A stretch of DNA of 64,000 nt, taken from the NCBI RefSeq assembly GCF_000003855.2, contig NW_003101673.1:1354107-1418106 (forward strand), given 5' to 3'. This DNA comes from Blastomyces gilchristii SLH14081. Lineage: Eukaryota > Ascomycota > Eurotiomycetes > Onygenales > Ajellomycetaceae. Below, one piece after another: positions 1 to 10,849 of the stretch. Numbering within the stretch: position 1 is the first letter of the stretch; each line of letters opens with the position of its first letter. The notes below the pieces were generated by a model, which worked only from the letters and a program-made list of their open reading frames with translations, did not search any database and had not been told where the DNA came from. The translations under genes were made by a program, and so were the position numbers.

Positions 1-1000
1 TGCTGACTGCCGCACAACAAGAGATCTAACCGCCCAGGTTCTTCAGAAGAGGGTCTGTGTGGAGATGCACATTCCTCTGCCTCCCAGCCAGAGGGAGATT
101 GTATCTGAGATGGTAATGAAGGATCATCGGCCACTCTACAGAGTACTGCTTCATCTGTCTGGATAAGTTCTCTACCCATGGTGGGGTGACCAAGCACCTC
201 CCCTTGAATGAAAACATCTGCAGTGGATCAGGCCTGGGGACACAGTCAGGTGTCCGCGGCTGCAATGTGGTCCTTGAGAGCAAGATGGAACCCTAGAGCC
301 ACGCATACTTCGTCCATAGCACGGTGAGCCCAGACCACCCGTAGCCATCCAGGTTATCTCTTATCTCGATCTGCAAACACCGCCCCGCGTCCCCATTCCC
401 GCCCGGTTGGAACGCGTCCATCACACCATAATCCCTCTGTATGTTTTAATGATCTCTGTTTCTACCCTATTAGGAGCCTATACACGTAGAAATGTCAATT
501 AGATGAACCATAGCCCTCCATTGTTTCTAATACGTTCACTGCAAAGTATCTATCTATAAATCTAAATCATATCTGGAAACAATTCTGAGTGCGAATTAAA
601 GCTCCTCGCTGGGATTAACAGGGAGCTAGACTTAAAGATTCATGGACATACATACCATTCAAGGAAATTGCTAGAGGAGCTTTCCTTGTTAGAGAGAGAT
701 CTCAGAGCACTAGACCAGAAATAGCAAATCCATATGGATCAAATATCAGTTTTCCTAGTAAAGTTTTCACTCTGCAAAGAATCCTTCAACCAGGTCCAGT
801 GAAAAAAGGACCATCAGTTACCACTTGTAAAAATTGCAATAAAATTGTTCCTTGAAATCATAGAGGGAAAAGATGGCGTTGTCAACTCTACCATAAGTTG
901 AAAGATGAAAGGTAAGTTATATATGTAAAATTGAATTCTACCCGTGCCACCAAAAGAAGGTTCAAGGTTCTCGCAGCAACCTATTTTGGTGTAACTAGTG
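1..1000. other. Left flank, no gene assigned
   Basis: Balanced base composition without RIP damage. Bases 8-166 are open on the plus strand and could be the end of an unrecognised coding exon, but I see no start, splice site or motif that proves it. The minus-strand reading frame over the same bases looks like a shadow. Around 640-920 the plus strand reads, with one in-frame stop, as a Cys-rich stretch (CKNCNK, then WRCQLYHK) that could be a zinc-finger relic of a DNA transposon. From 300 to 600 I see nothing. Confidence 0.3.
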
Positions 1001-1227
1001 GCTTCCAGAACTAACTATCCCGCAGGATTAAAGTGCCAACCACCGTTGTCCATCCTGCATCCTGGGGTGTTCAGCGGTACCTCTGGATGCGAATGGAATG
1101 GGTGGAACAAGCTCAAGATTGCCGTTGTCATCCACTCTTTGGAAGACGACCAATTCACGATCTGTAAGAAGAAAACCGTGTTGAGAATTACCAGTTGGCC
1201 TGGGTCAGTGCTTGGCGATACTGGGTA

Positions 1228-2008
1228 ATGATGGAGTTTAACAATATCAAATCTTCCGAAATTATTTTCAAGGAAAAGCTTTTTGCTTCCGATTATTCCG
1301 TGATATTCCTTGTCATGGTTCGTGGCCGTATATGTGTCATGAAGGTGGTAAGTCAGATCCTCCATATATCCCTGCGTGCTGATGCTGATGGTGACAGCAT
1401 CACGGTCGAGGGCCACGACGGTACTACGAGCCAAAAGATCGTGAGTTGGATATCCATGTGCTTGAGTCCGCCGCCTATCAACGACTAAAGGAGCGAGGGC
1501 TGTGTGGACGTGGAGTCGTCCCTCATTTCATTGGAATGATGGAGAAGTTCGACCCGCAACCGTTTCAACCTCACCTGAAAATGTTCCTTCATGATAAATA
1601 CCTTCCCAGCGCTATCTTTCTGGAGTACATACCGAATCTTGAAATGATTCATCTGCACAACTACTCACAGAAACGAATGGACAACTTTATCAAAGGCCTA
1701 CAGGAGATTCATGGGGCAGGAGTACGGCACAGGGATCCAAAACCTAGGAACATGATGGTTGTCAAAGACGATTCAGAAAGAGTTGTTTGGATAGATTTTG
1801 ATCGAGCAGAGACCTACAACATTCCAGTCACTGACGAACAAAAACGGCTTTTGGACGAGGAGGAGGAGATAGTGCTTGGCTTCCGGGACTGTTTAGTAAG
1901 TGCTCCGCACCCAACACACATCCATTCTTAATCTCATTATCTCTACTGCAGCAAGCCGATTGTGCAAAAGGGAAACTTGATGAAGCATACCTTTTCTACT
2001 GCACTTGA
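1228..2008 (+). CDS. Protein kinase-like protein, three exons, possibly 5'-broken
   Basis: Proposed exons are 1228-1347, 1398-1895 and 1952-2008. The introns are 1348-1397 (gtaagt...cag, 50 bp) and 1896-1951 (gtaagt...ctgcag, 56 bp). Splicing joins MKV to a HHGRG-like segment and ends in a short KGKLDEAYLFYC-type tail before TGA at 2006. Exon 2 carries the catalytic-loop motif HRDPKPRN (about 1728-1751) and WIDFD (about 1788-1802) in place of DFG. This matches the diverged fungal kinase-like family; activity is uncertain because of the DFD. The ATG at 1228 is the first in this frame. Just upstream (about 1110-1225) a different frame reads HSLEDDQFTICKKKTVL, the N-terminal style I associate with this family, and it ends in TAA at 1226. 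The true start may therefore lie further upstream, with a frameshift near 1215-1226 or a missed exon. The splice model is inference. Confidence 0.65.
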
Positions 2009-3520
2009 TCGAATCCAACCGTGTCACGCGTGAATAACGAAAAAGCCCACCCTCATCAGTTTGGTCCCGACAACAGGAGTCTCGTTCATGCCACATAGTC
2101 CTTCCAGTAACATTTTATAGTACACTGGCACGGCCCTACGGCACGACTGAATGACTATCCACCACATTTATCACTTGTGTATCGTTATGAGAAGGGACCG
2201 ATGGACACGCTGGTGGAACATCTGATGGCGAGGATAATGTGGTGACTAACATGGATAGTCTATGTGAGGCAGGACATGATCAAAAACCCTCCTGAACCAT
2301 TTCACACTGTGCTAATGGTGAGCAAATTATGGAAAGAGGAACAAGAGAGTGGAGGACTAGCAGTTTATGAATTGTTTGTCTATGTACATGCCAGAAACAC
2401 TCAATGCAGATGCTTTGTTTGCTATCATTCCTACGAGGATGGATGGAACATCTGTAACTTGTTTTGACTGGGGGATCTAGAGTCTAGTGATGATGTTCCA
2501 GAAGTAAGCTCTGTGCCAGCACATTGTCTCATGGTCTCAGAAGATGGTGTAATCAAACTTTTCACATAAAATAGGCATGATTGACTCACGATTCTCACTG
2601 TCCAGCACGAAAAGAGTGGCAGTGGCCCTACATGGCTAATATATGTCTCGGGGAAGAAATAGAGGGATGCTGGCGTTTCCCTCCATGAAAATATGGCGGG
2701 CTGCCCTGTCGAGGAATGGAGGATGCTGGCCCATGCCTCTGTGAAGAATAGGAGATATAAAGCTGGCCATGACTGAGCCATGTTCTTTCTAAAGAATAGG
2801 GGAAGCTGGGGCACGCTCTTTCTGAAAAATAGAGAATGGGGATTATTCCCCCAAGAGTAGAGCTAGCCATGACTGGGCCCTTCCTGGGAAAAATAACATG
2901 GCATGTTATAATATAAAATATATATTATTCTATAAAGAATTTAATAGAGAATTTATGTGGTGTACGCCCAGATGCCTATAGCGAAAAGGATATATATTCA
3001 TGTGACTCCATGTCTATTCTTCTAAAAGATAGGGGGCGAACGCCTTTATATATAGATATATATATATACAGAGTACACGTGTACGTGTTTACAATAACAG
3101 TGGCCAAGTGGAAGGAGCATTCGCGGGAATAGCAGAAGAAGGAGCAGGGGTGGAGCGAGAGCTCCAAGTGAAGAAAGGGCGGAAGCACTCCTCCATATGA
3201 AGAAGGGGCGGATTCCCACCACAATTTAAATAATAATAATTATTATATAAAGAGATATATGGTGAATTTTAAAAATAGTAATGAGTTGATACAAGAGGTT
3301 CGTCCGCAACGTCATAGATGTTGAATATAATTCCTCAAGGGTTCGGCTCTACATGGTGGTAATTTGGCGACTGAGCTGGGTGCAATGTCGCAGTCACATC
3401 TCTAGCATCGCTGTGTTGTTTCTCTGTTGTAATGATTCGCCGCCCACCTGGGCAAATAATTGGTTCTTGTTCATGATTGTAATGGCTGTGAAATAATAAT
3501 AAATGAATTGCTAAAAATAC
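2009..3520. repeat. Intergenic, decayed short tandem repeats and AT-rich linker
   Basis: About 2640-2880 contains degenerate repeats of a unit of roughly 40-55 bp, each carrying a variant of 'gaagaatagg' followed by 'gctggc(c)'. Similar units with 'gaagaaggggcgg' recur at about 3130-3215. A short TA-rich microsatellite lies at 3043-3070. A possible small ORF at 2264-2467 lacks an ATG and has no recognisable motif, so I do not call it. Confidence 0.45.
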
Positions 3521-4294
3521 GTGGAAGGGAGAAAAGTAAATGGTTTAAAAAGAAGAGTTGAGAAAACCAGATTCTCCAGGTTTTCACTCCAGATGCAGGC
3601 CAAGAGAGCATCACGATCACAACCACCATCGCCAGCCTCGAACAATCGAAAACGGATGATCAAGTTGCATGAACCTTGGGGAAAGGAAGTAAAGGGGCGC
3701 AGCTCCATGTCACGGAGGTACAGAATGAATATCCCCCCTAGCCTTCGGGGGCGTGGGCATGATGCCCAGTGTGGCTGGCGAAGCCCTCACACAGGCACCC
3801 CCAGGCCTGCTACACCACCAACGACCACCGGAACCCCCTTGCCTGGCACCGAGAGCCCAGGAACTCTACAGGGGCAACTGACCACTCCCTCAATGGAGCT
3901 TGAAGCTGGGCTCCGCACGGGCACCACCGTGGCGCCTTCCCGGGTGCTCATGAAGCCCAGAAAGAGGCACACGCCCTGGAAACCCTATGAAGTCCCTGGA
4001 AGCCTCAGAGGGAAACTTCTCACCCCCTTCAGAGAGGAAATTAAAGCCAACCTCAAGTCATATGCCTCAGGCCTAGAGCAGGCTCTGAGAGCGGAATTCG
4101 AAGTCCTTAGAAGCGAGATTGGTACATCCATGGAAGCCCTTGAGGGGCGCCTCTCAGCCTTTGAAACTCAAGCCAACACTCAGTTGGAAGCTCTAGAGGC
4201 CAAGCTGGCCCTCTTTGACCCCCGAGACCTCCCTTCTGAGCAGCGAAAACCCCCCAGGCGCCCGCAGCACCCCCAATGGCGTCTTCTCGCCTAG
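3521..4294 (+). pseudogene. LINE ORF1 (gag-like) remnant, 257 codons open
   Basis: The open frame starts inside a GC-rich block. It has a Pro/Thr-rich N-terminal half (PATPPTTTGTPLPGT) and a coiled-coil-like segment at residues about 165-235 (LEQALRAEFEVLRSEI, then LEGRLSAFETQANTQLEALE). This layout resembles ORF1 proteins of fungal Tad/I-type LINEs. Downstream, in other frames, a DRRLIFRR motif appears at about 4565-4590, and RT-like sequence follows at 5500-5830. I read this as the start of a decayed LINE rather than a host gene. It has no RIP signature, unlike the elements to the right. Confidence 0.5.
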
Positions 4295-5900
4295 GACGGG
4301 CTGCGCGCCAAGACAATGCACAGACCACCAAGCGGAGCCGCTAGCGCAGGGCTCAGCGGAGCTGTACCCCCCCAAACTACGGGTGTCAGGACCACCCCCA
4401 GGGCTCCTCTCAGTGCAGCCTAGATGGGCAGACATAGCGATAGCAGAGTGACTGGAAGAGAGATAGTAATAAGCACCGGGCCTCCAAGAAGGCGTCTGGA
4501 GGTGCTCAGTCAGACACTGGCAGGCCTGCTGATCTTAAGCCTGCTAAGGGGGGGAATAAGGAGGACCGGAGGCTTATCTTTAGGCGTTCAGAGCCCAAGA
4601 CCTCCCCTAAGATCCCAAGAGTGATAACCATCCGCCGGGCGAACATTGCAACTGGAAGACCTGTAGGATATATAGGAAGCCTACTGAACCATGCGTACAG
4701 GACGTGGAATTGACCTGCCTGGTGTAGACCATCAAAACAACTCACAAATGAAGCACTGAACCCCTGAGCCATGTGGCCAGGGAGAAGACAGAGCGGGAAT
4801 ATTCCCAACCCCCGAACAACCCTGAATGACTAAACAGACGGCAGCGAGTCCTTCACAACAGGCAATGGGGATACTGAGGACAGTACGACCCTGGAGCACC
4901 AGTCAAAGCTTGCCATGCAGCTTGAACTGGCTCGATTACAGCTTAGAATAGCAGGGCTTTAGAAGGGAAACCAACCTTCTCAACATTGCTTTGTGCAGGA
5001 TAAAGAGAAGGACAAAGATTCTACAGGTATACCAGACGGAAGGTTGACCCAACCTCTGAGGTTGGATTCCATGAGACTACCAAGTCAATCCGGTGACGAA
5101 CAACCTTACCCGGCACACCAGCATACACGCCATGGGGAGAGGGCATGTTGCTTGAAGCAAAGCAGGCTGATATCGATCATATCATTGAGGTACGACGAGC
5201 TAGAAAATCCATATAGACTACCAAACGCACATGATGGGAGGCTTTCTTGGGGTGATTCTTCAATGGGATCCTCAGCCCCGGATCCTGACCGCTGCTGGAT
5301 GGCCCTACGTTATACCAAGCCATCAGCTGGGGATGCCACTCAGCGCTCCAGGGACCCAATTCAGCCAGCCCAACCACCACCGTCACCAACAAAGAAGCCC
5401 GTATTAGGGGCTTAGCCTTCCTGAATACCCCCGGCGATGGAGTCCCTAGGCAGCTACCGGGGGTACAAGCTCATGCCCTAATAACACCAGAGCGGGTTGA
5501 TAAGGCTCTGTTTGGTCAGAGCACTAAGAAGGCCCCAGGAATGACAGGCTCAATTTTAAGGGTCTTCAGCGGCTCTGGGGTTTTGACTCGGAGTGCCTGG
5601 TGGCCATTGCCAGGCAATGCTTCCGCCTGGGAGCTCACGCGGACGCCTGGAAGGTTGCCAGGCGTATACTACTGAGAAATGCCCGACAGGCTAATGCCTA
5701 GAGGGTAGTCAGCCTACTCAGCTGCCTGGGCAAGATTGCTGAGAAACTCGCAGCAAGCCTTATAGCCCCTGTGGACTACATCCATCTTCACCAATTCTTG
5801 ATCCAGCTATGGATTTTGAGAGCGTCCTAGAAAACCGCGTTACAATGATCCTAGGCAAGGGTCAGATGGTATTTTTGAAGGGATGCAATGTCGTTAGCCG
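4295..5900 (+). mobile_element. Decayed GC-rich LINE body with RT remnant
   Basis: Multiple frames and stops. At about 5505-5800 the translated fragments read KALFGQSTKKAPGM, then CFRLGAHADAWKVA and SLLSCLGKIAEKLAASL. These are the recognisable RT-upstream blocks of Tad/I-clade LINEs ('APG.DG' and 'R..SLL...GK..EK'). The frame changes point to decay by small indels and ordinary substitutions. CpG, GpG and CpC are common here, so this copy escaped the mutation process seen after 8,240. An adjacent ORF-like stretch at 4993-5415 has no clear motif. Confidence 0.6.
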
Positions 5901-6844
5901 TAGGAGATGATACTAAGCTGTACATTACTCAAGGGAAAGTTATTACTCGAGAGAGCTGAACAGAGCATTGCATGCGGCGGGTAGTATAGGTTGCATTCTG
6001 GTATATAACTTTCTTTTAATTCATATACCTACTGATAATAATATCATGTATTGGGTCATGCATTGAGTCCTGTATATTGTCACTGTGTGATCCTATGAGA
6101 CGAACTAAGATTTGCTTATCGAAAACAGGCTTTACTGTAGTTTGAGCAATGGAAAGGATAATATAATATGGATCAAGGGACAGTTATGTAACGCTAATTA
6201 ATATCATAGTTATAGAATCACAACACCCTCTTTTCAAGCAGAGAGGAATATTATTACATGCTGCAAAATCATATCTTGATCGTGGAGCTCTTCCTTTCCT
6301 CTCCCCTGCTTCCTTTCTTTTATACTGACACTAGGCGCTAGTTTGAGTGGATGGTAGGGAAATTCGATGATGATTTAGGTCTGGATTTGATCGAGTGTAG
6401 GGTAGAGGATTTGAGAACTCAAAGAGTTGATGATAGAGACCTCTCATAGTTTATTTCTTAGTCTCTTATCTGGCATAACTAGGTGATGATAGTTCCTGTG
6501 AGGATTCCTTAGGTATAATCAGTTAATAACGAGATTTAGATTCTATTGATGTCAAGACTTGACGCAAAGAAGTAAAAGAGACTGAGAAAGAAATAAGAGT
6601 ACGGTCCACCATCCCTGCGCGATCTCCTTTCTTGCATAAAACGCCTGTAGCCCGTCAGAGTAGTCAGCGAAGGCCTTTCGTCCTTCCACTCGGCAGCCCG
6701 GGATCAGATCCGCGGACATCTACTGATGATGTAACGTAGACCCTGTGCATATCCCCTCATTCATATCTTTTACTGTAGCTGAATGCTGAACCGCGTCTTC
6801 TTAAAAATACAGCATCCAAAATCACAGGCGAGGGTGAAAATAGG
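5901..6844. other. Intergenic, no gene seen
   Basis: Mixed-composition spacer between the decayed LINE and the 3' end of the F-box gene. No open frame with recognisable motifs and no clear repeat ends. The downstream half presumably holds the 3' UTR of the minus-strand gene. Confidence 0.4.
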
Positions 6845-7981
6845 TTACCAGCGGCGCCGTTCCTTGACCAGATCAGTTTTCCAGTTTTCCCCATAGACCT
6901 CTTCCCAAATTTCCGAGATCTCTTGTGCAATCTCATCACTAATATCTTTCCATGAAGCATCGCCATTTAAGTGGGTCGCGGTGACTATATCGAGTGCGTG
7001 GCCAGCCCAAACCCCTCGATGCATCTCTTTTCCCTGAATCAATGAATAATCGGATGTTGACCAGCAAGTCTTATAGAGGATAACTTCACCGTACCCTAGT
7101 GTATCGATAAACGGGCCTTTAATGTACTTCTCATCTAATGCAACTGCTGAGGGTCGAACAAACTCATGCGTTGTCAGATTTCTGAGAACCCATTCCTCAT
7201 TGCATGGATAGTAACTCTGTGGCGTTGGATGTGCCACTTGAACTATATCTATCGGACTAGGGTGTTTGTGGCGAAGATCGAGGGCGAGGCCGAATAGATC
7301 GTGCGGAAAACTCGATGTGACTTCAGTGATGCCGGTGTATCGAGCGTCAGCAATGTCATACAAATTGACAGGTTTACCAGCCAGCTCCTCCGCCAGTTTG
7401 TCGCCCAGCTCGATCTCTAATTCTTCAAATTCCAGGCCCTCATCCAATTCATTCAATTCGTTTGAGGACAGCATGCCGTCAGGATGCTGGGCATTGCCAC
7501 CGGATCCGCTGTCCTGACCCACACAAATGACTGGAATTCCCGCCCAAACACCCAAGTAGCCGGAAAAATGTTTTGCGATTACCGGTCTCACGAGGGTCCA
7601 TAGCCTCCGACAGCTAAGACCACAAAGAAAGACATCTTCCACGTCCAAGAAGTTGAGAATATGGTAATGGATCTCGGTGGGAAGCTGAATGAGGATAGAT
7701 CCAGATTCAGTTGTGCACGCCGGAGCACGGGTCAATGGCATAATAACAGGAAGACAGTCTGGCTCAAGTCGCCTTTTCTGAGGAATAGTTTTCCCTGGGT
7801 TGGGTAGGACTGTTCTGTGACTGTTCTTCCCGTCATAAGATTGGGGGATAATGGGTGTCGCAAAAAGGGAAACAAGAGAGGATGCAGATCCATTGAACAG
7901 GTCCTCACCAGGTCTGCAATTCCAACTTAGCTTTTCGCGACGACGAGGTGCAATGAGGCAAAAATCCTGTCCCATTTTCAA
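6845..7981 (-). CDS. F-box domain protein, 378 aa
   Basis: A single uninterrupted exon on the minus strand, ending in TAA. An F-box lies at residues about 96-135 (IQLPTEIHYHILNFLD, then LSCRRLWTLVRP). In this family the F-box recruits the protein to an SCF ubiquitin ligase through Skp1. An acidic stretch follows (LNELDEGLEFEELEIELGD, about 175-200). The C-terminal half has no repeats I recognise but is typical of fungal orphan F-box proteins. The first ATG is used, and the 80 residues before the F-box are Ser/Arg-rich and poorly ordered, so a downstream start is possible. Substrate unknown. This is the last intact gene before the transposon island, whose edge lies about 260 bp upstream of the start codon. 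Confidence 0.85.
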   Translation of the reverse strand: MKMGQDFCLIAPRRREKLSWNCRPGEDLFNGSASSLVSLFATPIIPQSYDGKNSHRTVLPNPGKTIPQKRRLEPDCLPVIMPLTRAPACTTESGSILIQLPTEIHYHILNFLDVEDVFLCGLSCRRLWTLVRPVIAKHFSGYLGVWAGIPVICVGQDSGSGGNAQHPDGMLSSNELNELDEGLEFEELEIELGDKLAEELAGKPVNLYDIADARYTGITEVTSSFPHDLFGLALDLRHKHPSPIDIVQVAHPTPQSYYPCNEEWVLRNLTTHEFVRPSAVALDEKYIKGPFIDTLGYGEVILYKTCWSTSDYSLIQGKEMHRGVWAGHALDIVTATHLNGDASWKDISDEIAQEISEIWEEVYGENWKTDLVKERRRW

Positions 7982-8239
7982 GTTTGTTGAAGGGGGCTTT
8001 GAGGTGAGTTTAAGTAATCAAAATATCTGAATTATAACCAGCTTTTCCTTGAGTTTATGTGCATCTGCATCGGCAAAGTTTTCAGATACCTTCTCAGATA
8101 ATCTTGATGATGAGAGAGAGAGAGAGAAGCTCCAAGTTTTCTGGTTCTATTTTGCCTATTTTGTCCTGAGAAAAGTTCGTATAAGTAAGCCACGCGGCCT
8201 CGTTATGTAAGCAGACCTCACTAGTTTGTTGGAACGTCT
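7982..8239. other. F-box gene upstream region and edge of AT island
   Basis: Presumed promoter side of the minus-strand F-box gene. It contains a short GA microsatellite at about 8112-8127. At 8239 the sequence passes directly into the (TTA)n tail of a reversed LINE, so any regulatory region lies in these 258 bases. Confidence 0.4.
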
Positions 8240-8783
8240 ATTATTATTATTATTCTTCAATTATAGATGTATGCAGTCAGAGACTATGACATCTACCTGA
8301 GAACTTTTAGTTCTCAGGGTTTTTCTAATATCTATAACATCAACTATTATACATTTATCAATTTTAAATATGTAAAATCAGAAAATTTCAGCTCAGAATA
8401 TAAAAACTCTTTATAAATTACAGTATTTTAATTTTAACATCTTCTAATACTTTGAAATCATTTGAAAATATCATGACAAAAGAAAAGAGAATAAAGTCTT
8501 AAAGATAGATATATTAAATAAGTAGATAAAAAAGAATAGAAAAGAAAAGATAAAGTAAAAAGAGACTATAATAAAATAAAATTATTAAAAAATAGTATAT
8601 AATTATTTTAATAGATTATATCTAATTAATTTTCATCTCTTCATATTCAGATATTTCTGAATTCAGTTATTTTCTTATAACTGCTTGAGTTTCTGATAGA
8701 AAGTCTATTAAGTATTTAATTTCTATCTCAGTTGAGAATAAGAATTTTATATTTAATTAATTTAAATTATACTTCTCTTTCAA

Positions 8784-9041
8784 TGTAAGAAATCCCGCTT
8801 CTCACAGATTCTTTATCTCTATTTCTATCTCTTGCATAATCAATAGAGCTAGCAGTCCTTGACTACACACAACTATATAGACTGAAGTTCATGAATACTA
8901 TTCATAACTCAGCTTGAATACTATTATACATTTAATCTCTATATTTTATCTTTCTATCATGAATACTTCTAGTAGTTAACAGTACATATTACATTAAGCT
9001 GTAAACATCTGAATAATCATCTGTGAGCACTTATTCTTACA
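8784..9041 (+). repeat. Y1 5' LTR
   Basis: 258 bp, TGTAAGAAAT...TTATTCTTACA. Compared with the 15771 and 51544 LTRs, all differences are C-to-T or G-to-A, at CpG, CpC and CpA but not at CpT. The tract just after it (tttcaagctcagtcag) is conserved in all three copies and should contain the primer-binding site; I cannot match it to a specific tRNA by eye. Confidence 0.9.
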
Positions 9042-9061
9042 TTTCAAGCTCAGTCAGTCAG

Positions 9062-10200
9062 CAACTACTTATTATGACTGAAAGAACTAGAAACTTATAT
9101 ACTTTAATCTCTGCAAACTCTACTGCAGACACTCAGAAGCAGTCATCTGAATCATGAATAACTCTTATAAAAGAAGTTTCAGAGAATTTATTAATTATTT
9201 ATAAAATATTATTCTCTGTATCTGTGACAGAGAAACTCTCTGAACTCATGAATAAATTAATCTCAGTAAAGAACATTCTTGAGTATCTCTTATAAAATCA
9301 AGCTATTTTTCTACAAGAAATACTTACTGTCTGTAAACACTTTTGAACTGAGTCTCTAGACATAATCTTCAGAGATATTTATAAACTGAAAAGAAACTTT
9401 CTTAAGCTGTGATCACTTAAGATTATCTATTAAATCACAATCTATAAAAGCTTTTACAAGTTTGTATTTAAAATTGACTTATAAGTCTGACTGTGTGATA
9501 TAAAAGATGAAGAAGCTGTCATCTATATAATGACAGATCTTTATTACACTGAAGTCAAGAACTGATTAAATTATCTAGAGAATGATTATAAGAGATTCTG
9601 CTAATCTGTTCTCAAGATTTATCTAGAGAATAAGTTAAGAGACTCTGTAAGCTGAATAGAGAATATCTGAGCTGTAATTATTAATATTAGAAAAAGAGAT
9701 GAGAAATCTGATAAAGATTACTTACAGTACTTTATAAAATTATAGTATGAATTAAGATCTGTGAAAACAGAGCTCTGAAACAAGACCTGAATAATGATAT
9801 TTATAAAGAGACTGAATAAAGATATGTAGAAGAAGCTCATTGAGTAAGACTCTAAGCTCTTAACTCTGAAGAAACTGATGACTCTTATTCATCATTTACA
9901 GATTACTGTGAGAGTCATAAATCTGTGAAGAGTGAATCACTGATCAGCTCTGTAAGAACTAGAATAACAGAGAACAGATTTATCAGAAAAAGATGATAAG
10001 ATATAGAGAGATTTGTATCTGACTACTAAGTAGAGAGAGAGAGCTTTATAAGCTTCTGTAAATAGAGTATATAATAGAGAGACTAAGAAAAAGAGACTCT
10101 GCTTTATCTATTCTAAATTAGAATATCTTCACACAAACTGTTCAGATAAATTAAAATAGAAATTTGAGAAGTTATAGATAGAGTCAGTAACAGTCTTCTT
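9062..10200 (+). pseudogene. Y1 gag remnant with zinc knuckle
   Basis: Broken gag frame. At 10100-10141 the 14-residue frame has Cys at 1 and 14 in exact CX2CX4HX4C spacing. Positions 4 and 9 now read Tyr, the change expected from Cys (TGT to TAT) and His (CAC to TAC) by the mutation seen throughout. The gag protein would package element RNA. The same block is repeated in Y2 (about 29,950-29,995) and Y3 (about 52,850-52,900). Confidence 0.65.
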
Positions 10201-10849
10201 AAGAGTTTTAAAGCTGATATCTGAATCTGTTGCTTCTCTGATGAAAATGCTTACTTATAGAGAGAGACTGTGTCACAGTACTGCTGTCTTACAAGTATGA
10301 AAAGTATTGATGAACTTAGAATCTCAGGTCACTGTGATGTCTCTAAAGCTCACAGAGTGAATGAGCTGAAAGATAAAGACTGAGAATCTACTCTTATAAT
10401 AAGCAGAATATGAGAACTCAGATCTGAGAGCTGGAAGACTTATAAGAGTTATCTTTGAATTATAAGATCTCTCTGAAATCTGAAGAAGATTTGCAGAAAC
10501 TGTGATTATTATGAATATTACAGATAATATATACTTAAGACTTATATAACTTTAAAGACACAATTTATACATAGCTGTCTGTGAGTCAGGTTTATACTTC
10601 TGATCAGTGTTAACAGACTCACTTATAAAGATAGAATTAGTTAATACTGCAGAGTTGATTAGAGAAGATAAGCTTATCTATATAATAACTTTATAAGTGT
10701 CTGAGAATCTCATAATCATGAAAACTGAGCTTCAGATATCAGAGAAATACTGAGATCTCACAGAGATATTCAGCTCAGTAAAGACAGCTGAGCTTTCTTC
10801 TTATTATAAGAAGAATCTGATAATAGATTTGATAGAAGAGTAGAAACTC

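Noticed and set aside
26..283. 85-codon minus-strand frame at the left edge
   Set aside because: No motif, and the plus strand reads equally well; composition suggests chance.
1015..1434. 139-codon minus-strand frame over the kinase-like gene
   Set aside because: It is antisense to exon 1 and the first intron of the kinase-like gene, which has recognisable motifs.
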